The position numbers were made by a program, and so were the translations under genes. Under the pieces are notes generated by a model. That model was not told the DNA's origin. It was given only the letters and a program-made list of their open reading frames with translations, and did not search any database. Positions 45,682-56,865 of a stretch of 64,000 nucleotides of DNA are shown piece by piece. Within the stretch, counting starts at the first letter, position 1, and every line of letters starts with the position of its first letter. The stretch is from the NCBI RefSeq assembly GCF_038005225.1, contig NZ_JBBOSU010000001.1, forward strand, positions 2,344,001 to 2,408,000, written 5' to 3'. Source of the stretch: Solibacillus sp. FSL K6-1523. GTDB taxonomy: Bacteria > Bacillota > Bacilli > Bacillales_A > Planococcaceae.

Positions 45682-46761
45682 TTGATTACCATTAGTTTAT
45701 GTATGATTGTTAAAAATGAGGAAGATGTCATTAGAAGGTGTCTTGCTTCCGTCAAAGATTTAGTAGATGAAATTAATATTGTTGATACTGGTTCTACTGA
45801 TAATACAAAAGACATAGTTGGGCAATTCACGGATCGTATTTTTGACTTTCAATGGATTAATCATTTTGCAGCAGCACGAAATTTTTCTTTTCAACAAGCA
45901 ACGAAAGAGTATATTTTGTGGCTCGATGCAGATGATGTATTCTCAGAGGAAGATCAAAAAAAGTTCAAAGCATTAAAAGAATCAATAACATCCGATATAG
46001 ATGCTGTGTCTATGAACTATCATTTAAGTTTTGATGAAGAAGGAAATGTAAATTCTCTTCTTAGGAGAAATCGTATTGTTAAAAGAGCAAAACAATTTAG
46101 GTGGATTGGTGCTGTCCACGAGTATTTAGAAGTTGGCGGAAATATCGTTCAAAGCGATGTTGCCGTGAGCCATTTACCGCTTAGTCATGATCATAATCGA
46201 AATATAGAAATTTACAATCATTTAGTAACTTCTGGCGAAGAATTGTCACCTCGAGATATTTTCTATTACGCAAATGAACTTTTTGACCATGCGCAATATG
46301 AAAAAGCCACTTTTTACTACGAACAGTTTTTAACCTCGGGGTTAGGTTGGGTTGAAGATAACATTCGTGCCTGCTTTAAACTAGCAGATTGTTATACTCA
46401 TTTAAACAATAAAGAAAATAAACTGAGCGCCATTTTAAGAACCTTTGAATATGATATTCCTCGTCCAGAAGCATGTTGTAGACTCGGTTTTCACTTTATG
46501 GAACAGTTTAAAAATCTTGAAGCTATTCACTGGTACGAACAAGCGCTGCTAACGAAACAACACCCCCATGCTCCATTCCAAAATAACATCTTTACTACTT
46601 GGCTACCCCATCTCCAACTTTGCGTTCTATACGATCGAATGAAACAATATGAATTAGCTAATGCCCATAATGAACTAGCAGGAACTTTCATACCAAACGA
46701 CCCTAAAATCCAATTTAATAAAGATTACTTTGCCCGAATTTTAAAAAAAGAAGTTGACTAA
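45682..46761 (+). CDS. Family 2 glycosyltransferase with TPR-like tail
   Basis: 359 residues: a GT-A domain (1-220) with ISLCMIVKNEEDVI, VDTGSTDNTKDI and WLDADDVFSEED, where the DAD binds the metal, then helical TPR-like repeats (about 200-350). This architecture is seen in protein-directed glycosyltransferases such as SunS and in those beside collagen-like exosporium proteins. It starts at TTG after AGGAGGGG. The long collagen gene begins 155 bases downstream on the same strand, so glycosylation of its Thr-rich repeats is the likely role (inference). Confidence 0.82.
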   Translation: MITISLCMIVKNEEDVIRRCLASVKDLVDEINIVDTGSTDNTKDIVGQFTDRIFDFQWINHFAAARNFSFQQATKEYILWLDADDVFSEEDQKKFKALKESITSDIDAVSMNYHLSFDEEGNVNSLLRRNRIVKRAKQFRWIGAVHEYLEVGGNIVQSDVAVSHLPLSHDHNRNIEIYNHLVTSGEELSPRDIFYYANELFDHAQYEKATFYYEQFLTSGLGWVEDNIRACFKLADCYTHLNNKENKLSAILRTFEYDIPRPEACCRLGFHFMEQFKNLEAIHWYEQALLTKQHPHAPFQNNIFTTWLPHLQLCVLYDRMKQYELANAHNELAGTFIPNDPKIQFNKDYFARILKKEVD

Positions 46762-46915
46762 GCATTCTAAAGAATCTCTACGAATGGTCCTAATATACAT
46801 GAAACTTCTCTAATAACTTTCCTATTTACCACTATTTTAATTTAATTAATTAGTTACTTGTCTTCTCTCTCTCTCTAGTCTATTGAATAGAATAGTCGAG
46901 AAAGGTGGTGAAATA

Positions 46916-48970
46916 ATGAATGTTAATGATTATTTTAGACATAAAATTTGTAGTAAATGTAATAGCTACCCATGTCATTGCATAGATAACCCTTGGGCTA
47001 ATGGTGGTTTGGTGCCAAATGATTGCGGGTGGGCACCATGTGGACCTGTTGGTGGCACTGGAGCTACTGGGAACACTGGACCTACCGGAGCGACTGGACC
47101 TACTGGGTTAAACGGTGCTACTGGCAATACTGGGAACACCGGAGCTACTGGACCTACTGGGTTAAATGGCGCTACCGGAAATACCGGGGACACTGGAGCT
47201 ACGGGCGCTACTGGACCTACTGGATTAAACGGATTGAATGGTGCTACCGGTAGTACTGGGAATACTGGACCTATCGGGGCTACTGGACCTACTGGGTTAA
47301 ACGGATTGAATGGTGCTACCGGAAATACTGGGAATACTGGGAATACTGGACCTATCGGAGCTACTGGACCTACTGGGTTAAACGGATTAAACGGCGCTAC
47401 TGGTAGTACTGGGCCTATTGGAGCTACGGGACCTACCGGAGTAAACGGATTGAATGGCGCTACCGGCAATACCGGGGACACTGGAGCTACGGGCGCTACT
47501 GGTAGTACTGGGAATACTGGGCCTATCGGAGCTACGGGTCCTACCGGGTTAAACGGATTGAATGGTGCTACCGGAAGTACTGGGAACACTGGACCTATCG
47601 GAGCTACGGGACCTACCGGGTTAAACGGATTGAATGGTGCTACTGGAAATACTGGGAACACTGGACCTATTGGGGCGACTGGACCTACCGGGTTAAACGG
47701 ATTGAATGGCGCTACTGGAAATACTGGGAACACTGGACCTATTGGGGCGACTGGACCTACCGGGTTAAACGGATTGAATGGCGCTACCGGCAATACCGGG
47801 GACACTGGAGCTACTGGCGCTACTGGACCTACTGGATTAAATGGTTTGAACGGCGCTACCGGTAGTACTGGGAATACTGGACCTACCGGGTTAAACGGAT
47901 TGAATGGCGCTACCGGAAATACCGGGGACACTGGAGCTACGGGACCTACTGGGTTAAACGGATTGAACGGCGCTACCGGTAGTACTGGGAATACTGGACC
48001 TATCGGAGCTACTGGACCTACCGGAGTAAACGGACTGAATGGTGCTACCGGAAATACTGGGAACACTGGACCTATCGGGGCTACTGGATTAAACGGATTG
48101 AATGGTGCTACCGGTAGTACTGGAAACACTGGACCTACCGGCACTATGGGACCTACCGGGTTAAACGGATTGAATGGCGCTACCGGCAATACCGGGGACA
48201 CTGGAGCTACGGGCGCTACTGGACCTACTGGATTAAATGGTTTGAACGGTGCTACCGGTAGTACTGGGAACACTGGATCTACCGGGGCTATGGGACCTAC
48301 CGGGTTAAACGGATTGAATGGCGCTACCGGCAATACCGGGGACACTGGAGCTACGGGCGCTACTGGACCTACTGGATTAAACGGATTAAACGGCGCTACT
48401 GGAAGTACTGGGCCTATCGGAGCTACGGGACCTACTGGATTAAACGGCTTAGTTGGGGCTACCGGTCCTACTGGATTAACTGGACCTGCATTTACGGAAG
48501 GTTTCTCAGCATCAAACCAACTTAATAATGTTAACGCATCTGCTCAGATTACAAACTGGAATACAGCAGATCCTTATTTCTCATTATCTGGCTTTAATGC
48601 CACAACAGGAGTATTCACAGTACCAACAACAGGAAAATATAATTTTGAAGCAACAATTAACTATACTACCACTGCTGCACTATCACTTTCACTAGGATCA
48701 ACAGTAAATCCTGCATTCACTATTCGTAGAATTAATACAACGACAAATTTAATAAGTGGCTTATTCCCAATATTAAATGTCAACGTAGCATTAGTATTAA
48801 CTTTACGAGCAATTTTAGGAAATGGAACCGTCACACTAGCTGGCGAAGTTCAATTAAATGCAGGCGATACAGTTGGTCTGTTTTATGAAGCAAATGGCTT
48901 GACTATAGGACTTAATTTAGGTGGCGGCCTTAATAACGGTATCATTTGGTCATGTCATCGAACTAGTTAA
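46916..48970 (+). CDS. BclA-like collagen-repeat spore surface protein (long)
   Basis: 684 residues in three parts. Residues 1-41 are Cys-rich ([11 protein letters not shown]) and likely anchor the protein by cross-linking. Residues about 42-523 are Gly-X-Y collagen repeats, mostly Gly-X-Thr, with larger units built around [10 protein letters not shown]. Residues 524-684 match the globular BclA C-terminal (C1q-like) domain ([20 protein letters not shown]). In Bacillus such proteins form the hair-like nap of the spore and are glycosylated on Thr. No BclA-type exosporium leader was recognised. A GTG-less longer frame starts 11 codons upstream; this ATG follows AAAGGTGGTG. A terminator hairpin follows. 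Confidence 0.9.
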   Translation: MNVNDYFRHKICSKCNSYPCHCIDNPWANGGLVPNDCGWAPCGPVGGTGATGNTGPTGATGPTGLNGATGNTGNTGATGPTGLNGATGNTGDTGATGATGPTGLNGLNGATGSTGNTGPIGATGPTGLNGLNGATGNTGNTGNTGPIGATGPTGLNGLNGATGSTGPIGATGPTGVNGLNGATGNTGDTGATGATGSTGNTGPIGATGPTGLNGLNGATGSTGNTGPIGATGPTGLNGLNGATGNTGNTGPIGATGPTGLNGLNGATGNTGNTGPIGATGPTGLNGLNGATGNTGDTGATGATGPTGLNGLNGATGSTGNTGPTGLNGLNGATGNTGDTGATGPTGLNGLNGATGSTGNTGPIGATGPTGVNGLNGATGNTGNTGPIGATGLNGLNGATGSTGNTGPTGTMGPTGLNGLNGATGNTGDTGATGATGPTGLNGLNGATGSTGNTGSTGAMGPTGLNGLNGATGNTGDTGATGATGPTGLNGLNGATGSTGPIGATGPTGLNGLVGATGPTGLTGPAFTEGFSASNQLNNVNASAQITNWNTADPYFSLSGFNATTGVFTVPTTGKYNFEATINYTTTAALSLSLGSTVNPAFTIRRINTTTNLISGLFPILNVNVALVLTLRAILGNGTVTLAGEVQLNAGDTVGLFYEANGLTIGLNLGGGLNNGIIWSCHRTS
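47040..48490 (+). repeat. Tandem collagen repeats, long gene
   Basis: In-frame Gly-X-Y codons organised in higher-order units of about 24 residues (72 bases) with variants of 27-33 residues. The near-identity between units makes expansion or contraction by recombination likely. The region also leaves an open 456-codon antisense frame rich in Pro-Val, which is a by-product. Confidence 0.9.
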
Positions 48971-49030
48971 TGAAATTCGATTGGCGATTTAATTAATCAC
49001 CTTCACATCAAATATACTTGAATTTAAGAA

Positions 49031-49066
49031 TGCCGAAACGCAGTCACATCAGCGTTTCGGCATTTT
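49031..49066 (+). terminator. Terminator of the long collagen gene (GCCGAAACG hairpin, copy 3)
   Basis: TGCCGAAACG pairs with CGTTTCGGCA over a 12-base loop, followed by six T, about 60 bases after the stop. The arms match the hairpins at 26843 and 30101. Confidence 0.8.
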
Positions 49067-49331
49067 TTCAAATTTGAAATTCCAAAATAGAATATCAACA
49101 CACATTTGTTCAATCCATACATAATAAGCCTTGATTAAATCACATCCATCCCTCTAATTTTAATTAAGTTACAAAAAAGCGATTACAAACACGGAACCCG
49201 CACTTGTAATCGCTATAGTCTCATAATAAACGCTTTACCGTCTTAATATAGGTAAATCTACATTTTCTAATTAAAAACGCACTTCCATTATATTTTCCTA
49301 CTTTTTATAACGGAAAAAAATAATGAAACGA
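49067..49331. other. Spacer between convergent spore genes
   Basis: A weak hairpin (AGCGATTACAA... / TTGTAATCGCT, about 49167-49212) could terminate the Ena gene on the minus strand. Nothing else is recognisable. Confidence 0.4.
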
Positions 49332-49724
49332 TTAGCTAATTGAATAGCGAGGAGTTATACAAAATTCTCCTGCCGCTGGTAAATCTACTGTCGCAGTAGC
49401 TGAAAATGCACGAATTGTATCAAATCGTGAAATTGTAAAAGTAAATGCTCCTCCTACTGGAACTTCAGTTTCTCTTACAACCGTACCACCTGCACCTGTA
49501 ACTGGGTCTGCCCCTTTTACAAATTGTACAGTAATTGGGAGAGGTCCTGTATTCTTAACAAATCCAGATGCATAAATCACATCATTTGGATTTGTCGCAT
49601 ACAGAATTTCCGCAGTTGCTTCATCAATACCTACCACTTGGAAATCATTACATATTTTATCTTGCACAAAATTTTTCGGCTCACAACAACTAAAACTTCC
49701 TGACACCATAGAGTTCTGACACAT
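49332..49724 (-). CDS. Endospore appendage (Ena, DUF3992) major-subunit-like protein
   Basis: 130 residues with the Ena1 layout: an N-terminal connector carrying a Cys pair (SCCEPKNF), then a jelly-roll of the DUF3992 type (VQDKICNDFQVV, EILYATNPNDVIYASGF, FTISRFDTIRAF, GEFCITPRYSIS). Ena subunits of the Bacillus cereus group stack into very resistant spore fibres joined by disulfides between the N-terminal connector and the next subunit; the Cys pair and the GEFC Cys are present. It is a single gene, without the ena1A-1B-1C operon seen there. An AGGAAGGAG ribosome site lies 13 bases before the ATG, rather far. Confidence 0.82.
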   Translation of the reverse strand: MCQNSMVSGSFSCCEPKNFVQDKICNDFQVVGIDEATAEILYATNPNDVIYASGFVKNTGPLPITVQFVKGADPVTGAGGTVVRETEVPVGGAFTFTISRFDTIRAFSATATVDLPAAGEFCITPRYSIS

Positions 49725-49739
49725 AAAATAATTTCAACT

Positions 49740-50103
49740 CCTTCCTAGCATAATTTAATCTTACATTATATTAAATGCGTGGTTGCTAAAAATGAATAGA
49801 CTCTTGTAACCTCTAAAATATATATTCAATTGGGATTTCGATTTGAGATTATGCTCCAATTTACCTCTTGAAATGTTCTTAAGGTATAAATTCTCAATCA
49901 TTTATTATTTAATAGCCCTATCATGTTAAAAGAAATTTACAATGGCTACCACGTTAATCAATAGGCAATACATAATTTAAAAGAAAACATCCATTTTCAC
50001 AAAAAACTATGCTCTTGTCCGGGACGACAGTAGTTTCTTTCTTGTATTGATACACATATGATATAAAAGCGCACTACATTGAAGAAAGGGGGCGAATTAA
50101 CCG
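49740..50103. other. Divergent intergenic region between the two Ena-like genes
   Basis: Contains the promoter of the Ena gene (a TAATATAAT-like box on the minus strand near 49770) and of the 50104 gene, which has CATATGATA at 50055-50063, matching the SigK/SigE -10 pattern CATAnnnTA. No suitable -35 was found. Confidence 0.35.
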
Positions 50104-51048
50104 ATGTCAAATGAAAGAGCTACCGTTCATTGTGTAAAGGTGCCGAGGGTGTTAGATTGGATCACTACCTCTACGGTCATCAAATTAAAAGAAAAAATTC
50201 AATTAGATGACACACAGCTTCATGATCTAATTTGTTGTAATTTTTCTGTACCTTGCGGCGAAATCAGTCCGACCATTTTATGGACTACATACGGAATTAG
50301 CCAAATCGGAGGCACTATCTGCATTAATTATTATAATGGACATGGCAATCCATTAACTGTGTTTGTGAACGGTGAAAAACAGGCGGATGTAAACGAGGGA
50401 AATTCATTTTCAGGTACCTTTTCGCACCTTTCTTCGATTGAAGTGCAATGTATAGAAAACAATGGGAATATCGAGAGTTGCTACGGAGAATTTAAAATTA
50501 TGTTTCATTTTCATCCAAATGATCAGAACAATTTTAATTCCGTTCAAGATATTCAGAAGGCGATTTGTTTTTTATCTGATTGTCATGGTAAGCCCCTTTC
50601 TTTGATGGGTGATTGCTCTGTAACATGGAAAGAATTGACCAGTTCAAAAAATCGATCAAACGTTTATGTTCAAAAGGCACTCGGAGAAACAATGATGTTG
50701 CAATGTATCGACTTCTTAATACAAGGCTTTGTTTGCGTTCATTTTCTTAACGATGCTGGAGAAATATGTTTCCAATCTGTCTTCCCATTTTCTGAAGTTG
50801 AAACCGCGTTCTTATGCGCCCCTCCTGGAACAAAAATACATTGTCAAACAATCGATGTGAATTGCAGGGCACATATTATCCCTTCCTTTTCTAGCAATAC
50901 AAATTGTATAGAGGTTGTGATCATTCTTTCCATTTGTCAAAGCATAAAATCGGTTGATGATGTGATTATTGAATTGAAAGGGTCTTTCAGTCATCCACGT
51001 CAAGAACTAGTTTTATCTTCATGTAATATTAAGCCTCCATCTTTATAA
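50104..51048 (+). CDS. Cys-rich protein with Ena-like jelly-roll, probable spore surface protein
   Basis: 314 residues. Residues about 30-140 follow the Ena pattern: CCNFSVPCGEI, ISQIGGTICINYYNGHG, LTVFVNGE, NSFSGTFSHLSSIEV and CYGEFKIMFHF. Residues about 150-314 form another domain rich in Cys (FLCAPPGTKIHCQTIDVNC, then ILSICQSIKSVDDVI), a pattern I associate with spore coat proteins but cannot name. The ATG follows AAAGGGGG. It lies between the Ena gene and the second collagen gene, so it may be the minor or anchoring subunit of the fibre. This is inference from fold pattern and position. Confidence 0.55.
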   Translation: MSNERATVHCVKVPRVLDWITTSTVIKLKEKIQLDDTQLHDLICCNFSVPCGEISPTILWTTYGISQIGGTICINYYNGHGNPLTVFVNGEKQADVNEGNSFSGTFSHLSSIEVQCIENNGNIESCYGEFKIMFHFHPNDQNNFNSVQDIQKAICFLSDCHGKPLSLMGDCSVTWKELTSSKNRSNVYVQKALGETMMLQCIDFLIQGFVCVHFLNDAGEICFQSVFPFSEVETAFLCAPPGTKIHCQTIDVNCRAHIIPSFSSNTNCIEVVIILSICQSIKSVDDVIIELKGSFSHPRQELVLSSCNIKPPSL

Positions 51049-51253
51049 TTGGGGTGGTGCAAGAATCAATTCGTACAGTTTAGAATTATTTTGATTCCAA
51101 CCCCCTCCCTATTGTATTAATTTAAGATTTGCCCATGCCCAGTATGAAAATACTATTTTTTCTATGTGCAATTTTTTATAGTATTTTATAGTTACTTATC
51201 TTCTGCCTCTATCTCTTCTATTGAATAAAATAGTAGTGAAAGGCGGTGAGATT

Positions 51254-52216
<963 letters not shown>

Positions 52217-52340
52217 TGAACATTCTTTTAATGTTTAAATTGTTACGATAATAAATACAACCTTAAGCAATTAACTCTTAAGGTTGTATTTTTAATAAAA
52301 ACTATAACGCGCTTAACTTGCTTATAGCATTAAATCACGC

Positions 52341-54035
52341 CTAGGATAATTTAAATTTATTCACCTGTTCCTGCAAATCTTCCGCCATCTGAGATAAAGC
52401 AGATGTGGAAGAAGCAATCTCCTCCATTGACGCCAATTGTTCTTCTGATGCAGAGGCGATATTTTGTGTGTTATTAGCAGAAGTTTGAGCGATTCTAGCA
52501 ATTTCTTCAATAGAAGCATTCACTTGTTCAACACCCGCTGACATTTCTTCAGATGCCGCAGTAGCTTCTTGAATTTGAGCTGTCACTTGCTCAATTAACT
52601 TGCGAATTTTCTCAAAACCTTCATCTGCTTGCTGAACAACATCCAATCCTACTTTGACTTCTTCCGTTCCTTTATTCATAACATTTACTGCATGCGTTGT
52701 GTCACTTTGTATTTTATAAATTAACAGAGATATTTGGTCTGCTGAATGTTTAGATTGCTCAGCAAGTTTTTTAACTTCTTCCGCAACAACTGCAAATCCT
52801 TTACCTTGTTCACCTGCACGTGCAGCCTCAATCGCTGCATTTAGCGCTAGCAAATTCGTTTGATCTGCAATGGATGTTATGACCTCAATAATCTTTCCAA
52901 TTTCCTTTGAATGTTCCCCTAAATCTTTAACAACAATGGCAGAATTATTTACAGCTTCGTCTATCGTATTCATTTGGTAAATAACTTTTTGTAGAGATTC
53001 ATTCCCACTATTTGCTTCTTTACCCGTTTCGATTGCTAATTCTGAAACAGAGGAAGTTGCTTCTGCTACTTGTTGAATACCGATTGTCATTTCACCCATT
53101 GCTTGTGAGCTCTCATTAGCCCCCTGCCCTTGTGCTTCCGCTCCACTTGCTACATCTTGAATATCAGTTGCAATTTGATTGGTAGCTTGGGTAGTTTGCT
53201 CAACACTTGCCGTCAACTCCTCGGCAGAAGAAGCGACAAGCGCTGAATTTAAGCTGACTTGTTCGAGCAAAGTTTTCAGATTCCTCGTCATTAAATTAAA
53301 GGAATTTGCCAAGTTCCCAATTTCATCTCGATTTCTAATTTTAATCTCTTCCACAGTAAGATCACCTTCAGAAACTCTAGAAACGACACTAGCTAATGCC
53401 ACTACCGGTTTTGAAATAAGTCTCCCCATAATAAAAGCTGTTCCAACTCCAATTAAAATAGCAAGAACACCTAATATTAAAACTTGTGATTTCGTATTAG
53501 CTACCTGATGAATGGCTTCACTATCACCCGTATTTAGTAAAGCATCTTGATAACTTGATAGATTTTCGACCTTTTCATCAAATCTACTTACTATATCTGC
53601 ACCTTGTGTAGAAAGCAATTGATTGATTGTTTCTATTTGATTTTGTTCTTTTAATTCAAAAACATGTTTAGTAAACTGTTGGTATTCCTCCTCAACTTGA
53701 TCAATTTCCTTCAATAATGCGATTGCTTCTGGAATTTTAAATCTACCCAATAAATTCTCGTATTTCTCTGCAAAGTCCGTCACTGCTTCCGAATAACTTT
53801 GCAATGATTGCTTATCATTAATCACTAAATAACCGCGCATGCTCAGTATTTCCTGCTTAGCTGCGACTTGTAAACCTTTAATATCAACTGCTTTTTTTGC
53901 TTTATCCTGCACTAAATCACTATACGTATTACTAACCGAATTAATTTGATAATAACCTACGCCAACTGTTAGCATTAGTATGAAAATTACGACTGAAAAA
54001 CCTAATAATAATTTGTTGTTAATGGATAGCTTCAT
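52341..54035 (-). CDS. Methyl-accepting chemotaxis protein (four-helix-bundle sensor)
   Basis: 564 residues. Membrane helices at about 9-28 and 183-204 enclose a helical extracytoplasmic domain (about 30-180) of the 4HB/CHASE3 type; HAMP follows (about 205-260) and then the signalling hairpin with [31 protein letters not shown]. The ligand is unknown. The start ATG follows AGAGAGGG. It is monocistronic and placed next to the spore-surface genes with no obvious link to them. Confidence 0.92.
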   Translation of the reverse strand: MKLSINNKLLLGFSVVIFILMLTVGVGYYQINSVSNTYSDLVQDKAKKAVDIKGLQVAAKQEILSMRGYLVINDKQSLQSYSEAVTDFAEKYENLLGRFKIPEAIALLKEIDQVEEEYQQFTKHVFELKEQNQIETINQLLSTQGADIVSRFDEKVENLSSYQDALLNTGDSEAIHQVANTKSQVLILGVLAILIGVGTAFIMGRLISKPVVALASVVSRVSEGDLTVEEIKIRNRDEIGNLANSFNLMTRNLKTLLEQVSLNSALVASSAEELTASVEQTTQATNQIATDIQDVASGAEAQGQGANESSQAMGEMTIGIQQVAEATSSVSELAIETGKEANSGNESLQKVIYQMNTIDEAVNNSAIVVKDLGEHSKEIGKIIEVITSIADQTNLLALNAAIEAARAGEQGKGFAVVAEEVKKLAEQSKHSADQISLLIYKIQSDTTHAVNVMNKGTEEVKVGLDVVQQADEGFEKIRKLIEQVTAQIQEATAASEEMSAGVEQVNASIEEIARIAQTSANNTQNIASASEEQLASMEEIASSTSALSQMAEDLQEQVNKFKLS

Positions 54036-54461
54036 AAATATTCCCTCTCTTATTCTTTTTAAATTACAAGTTTATTATCCGCGTATATCGCGAAATAAAT
54101 GGACAGTAAATGCAACTTCCACCTATGTCTTTAGTTCTATTAATTTTTCACAATTCACAAGTTGTAATTACCTATAAACTCTCCATATAAATTATAGGAA
54201 ATAGAGGTAGAAATAGCAAGAATTACGAGTTGTTATATCTTTTTTATTAAAAAAAGATATTTTTTTGATATTCTATTATTAAAAGACAAGTCTAACAAAC
54301 AGCCGAGTAACTATTGAGAAGCCCATTCCCTTCACCCCATCCCTGTATCGTCATGATCGAATAGACATTAGACTTTTGTACGAAAAAAAAGGCGCCACCA
54401 TTCATACGAGGTAGCGCATTTATTAAATACAAATCGTTCTATCAACTTCAATAGCAAAAAT
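54036..54461. other. Intergenic region with one terminator
   Basis: Holds the upstream region of the chemoreceptor and, at 54384-54420, the terminator of the minus-strand 54462 gene. No short gene was found. Confidence 0.4.
54384..54420 (-). terminator. Terminator of the 54462 gene
   Basis: On the minus strand GCGCTACC pairs with GGTGGCGC (one wobble), followed by eight T. Confidence 0.8.
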
Positions 54462-55697
54462 TTAAAACCCAGTCTCTACAAAATGCACTTCCCCAGTTTC
54501 ACCATCAATATAATGGATATGCCCTTGTGTTGGGGAAGTTGGATAATCCATTGAATATACGAATTGATAACGGTTCGAGCCATATCCTTCAAGCACTAAG
54601 GTTAATTCTACATCAACTAAACGATGTGCAATCGCATTCGCTTCCTCTAACGAAATTTTCGGCTGTGTCGCACGTTTCAATTTTTCAAATGGAATATACG
54701 GAACCTTGACCGAGCAAATTTGATTCGTTGCTTGATGGACTGAAATCGATACAGCTAAAAAGTCGAATGAGCTGTCGTCTATTACATACACAAAGCGATA
54801 CGTAATAATCTCTTCCGCTATATCCTCCATGCCTAGGGACGCATAAATATTCGGTATGGATTCAAAAAAGTAATGTGCATATTCGTCACCAACAATCGTT
54901 TTTAATGCGATACAGGCGCGGTCAAATGGATTTCCATCAACTTTTCGTTCGAAATCCTCATCATCTACTGTCCAAATCCTCTCGCCATCTTCTCTTTCAT
55001 ACCGTTCAAGCGAACAAGCTCGTCCACCTAATAGAAATACTTGTAAATTAGTTGCTTGCTCCACTATTGGCAATTCTTTAAATGCGGCACCTTTCATTTC
55101 AGGAAGATCACGTGTAAATTGCACTTTACCATCCACTTCAATCCCCATTATTTCATGATTCGATGCATAGCCGTATTGCCAATTATGCGCAGGCAGGATA
55201 CTTTTTTTCATTAACAGCTGCTCGATTAACAATTGACGTGCTCGCTCCTTTGAGATGATTTTGTCCGGATATGTAATTTCAACATCATCTTGTAAAAAGC
55301 GTATTTCCTCCAGCTGCCCGCCCTTCGTAATATCCAATCTCATCCCTGTCGAATGAATCGGTAGCTGAAATCGTGGCTCCTGTAAAGTAAGTTCTATTTC
55401 AAATGAATCATCCGAATCCCATATATGGTACAGGACATAATCTTCCTTTTGAAAAATTTGCTGCACTTGCTTAATAATCGCGTGTAATTGCTCCCGAGAA
55501 ATGGGATCTGTACTCAGTTCCTTATGAAAAAAAGTGATTTCACTTATTTTTTGCTCCTCCAAATAAACTTCTGCAAGCAATTTTTCAGCGGTTCCGTAAA
55601 AATAAACCGCATCCCCATCCCGTAATTCTTTTACAATGTCACTCGTAATAAATGGTTCAATCATTTTTCTCATATAATTTTTGGCGGCTAACACCAC
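54462..55697 (-). CDS. Hypothetical protein with YcdB/PepSY-like repeats
   Basis: 411 residues, no signal peptide or membrane helix. Two segments look like the PepSY/YcdB pattern: ISKERARQLLIEQLL (about 149-163), and ISLEEANAIAHRLVDVELTLVLEG followed by a GHIHYIDGETGEVHFVE end. That pattern usually accompanies peptidase regulation or protein binding. The start is a GTG six bases after AGGAGG. It precedes no other gene closely; the transporter gene lies 30 bases upstream on the same strand, so the pair may be an operon. Confidence 0.6.
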   Translation of the reverse strand: MVLAAKNYMRKMIEPFITSDIVKELRDGDAVYFYGTAEKLLAEVYLEEQKISEITFFHKELSTDPISREQLHAIIKQVQQIFQKEDYVLYHIWDSDDSFEIELTLQEPRFQLPIHSTGMRLDITKGGQLEEIRFLQDDVEITYPDKIISKERARQLLIEQLLMKKSILPAHNWQYGYASNHEIMGIEVDGKVQFTRDLPEMKGAAFKELPIVEQATNLQVFLLGGRACSLERYEREDGERIWTVDDEDFERKVDGNPFDRACIALKTIVGDEYAHYFFESIPNIYASLGMEDIAEEIITYRFVYVIDDSSFDFLAVSISVHQATNQICSVKVPYIPFEKLKRATQPKISLEEANAIAHRLVDVELTLVLEGYGSNRYQFVYSMDYPTSPTQGHIHYIDGETGEVHFVETGF

Positions 55698-55727
55698 GAT
55701 CCACCTCCTATTTTTCGTTGTAAATCC

Positions 55728-56684
55728 TTACATCAATTTAGGTATAACTTTAATATAAAATAATTCGCCTACTAACTCGACAATCGTTTGCGTTACAATT
55801 ACAGCAGCGGCTAGTGTTGCCCAAGACTCAGGTAAAGCGAGTGCTAACGGAAGAACGACAAGTGAATTTCTCGTGCCCGTACTAAAAATTAACGCTCTTC
55901 CTGCTCCCGAATCTAAACGAAATGCATATGCAATAAACCGCGAAACAAACGGGGTAATAATTAAAAACAAAATATATAAAGGAATGGCAGGCAAAATGAG
56001 CTTGAAATCACTGTATACTTTCCCAATTTGTGAAGCGACGACGACCATTAAAACAATCGCCATAAATGGAACCGGCAACCATGCTGTTAAATCTAATGCC
56101 TTCTCCCCTAATGCGTTCTTTTTAGCCCAAAATTGGGTAATGACCGCTAAAATTAGTGGTGCAACGATTAATAATAAAAACGCTTCTAAAAAAGGCTTTA
56201 TATGGACAACTCCCACCATCTCTTCTCCAATAAATAGCCATAAATATAATGGAAGCAATAGCATTTGCACTACAAATAAAATCGGCATGGAGGCTAGTAT
56301 TAATTTCTCATTGCCCTTACCGAGTTGGGTAAAAACAATAACATAGTCAATACATGGCGTAAGTAACACAAAACAAACACCGACTAAAATAGGTGGCGAA
56401 AGCGGAAATAGTATGATTAAAACCCATACAATAATCGGCACCGCTATAAAATTCCCTATTAATAATGCTCCGATAAATCGGATATTTGAAATGGCTTCAC
56501 GCAGCTTTAAAAATGGAATTTGCGTAAACATCGAATACATAAGTACCTCGATAAGTGGCGAAATGAGCCATTCTAAATTTGCGGCGAAATGTTCATTAAA
56601 ACTTCCAACCATCCCCCCAAGCAAAAGGAATATAGCAAATAGCCAAATTTGATTTTTTTCTAGTTGATCCCTCGTAATTTTCAT
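55728..56684 (-). CDS. ACR3/BASS family transporter (arsenic-resistance-like)
   Basis: 318 residues, about ten membrane helices, of the bile acid/arsenite/riboflavin transporter superfamily. The helix-break motif VLLTPCIDYVIVFTQLG (about 106-122) keeps the Cys that ACR3 arsenite pumps need. The usual TPCTDW is here TPCIDY, so it belongs to the 'arsenic resistance protein' branch rather than proven ACR3. No arsR or arsC gene is adjacent. Start ATG after GAGGAGTAACAAC. Confidence 0.75.
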   Translation of the reverse strand: MKITRDQLEKNQIWLFAIFLLLGGMVGSFNEHFAANLEWLISPLIEVLMYSMFTQIPFLKLREAISNIRFIGALLIGNFIAVPIIVWVLIILFPLSPPILVGVCFVLLTPCIDYVIVFTQLGKGNEKLILASMPILFVVQMLLLPLYLWLFIGEEMVGVVHIKPFLEAFLLLIVAPLILAVITQFWAKKNALGEKALDLTAWLPVPFMAIVLMVVVASQIGKVYSDFKLILPAIPLYILFLIITPFVSRFIAYAFRLDSGAGRALIFSTGTRNSLVVLPLALALPESWATLAAAVIVTQTIVELVGELFYIKVIPKLM

Positions 56685-56865
56685 GTTGTTACTCCTCGCT
56701 TGCTAATGTGATTTTTGTTCCATTCATAATGTAATCATACACTAGTAGAAAGATATATCGTTTCATATTAAAAATTCTTACATTATTCCTATTAAAATAG
56801 TTTGAATTAAAGAGAAATGTAGTTTATAGTAAATTCAGAAAATTACCTTTGAGGAGGAGTTATGA

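Noticed and set aside
46975-48345. 456-codon antisense frame rich in Pro-Val in the long collagen gene
   Set aside because: It is forced by the Gly-X-Thr codon pattern on the other strand, has no ribosome site, and the same shadow occurs in the short collagen gene.
47040-48490. CRISPR-like array of near-identical repeats
   Set aside because: Units are in-frame Gly-X-Y codons with no unique spacers and no cas genes nearby.
50050-50065. SigK promoter of the 50104 gene
   Set aside because: CATATGATA fits the -10 consensus, but an AC-containing -35 at suitable spacing is missing. It is kept as a hint within the intergenic entry only.
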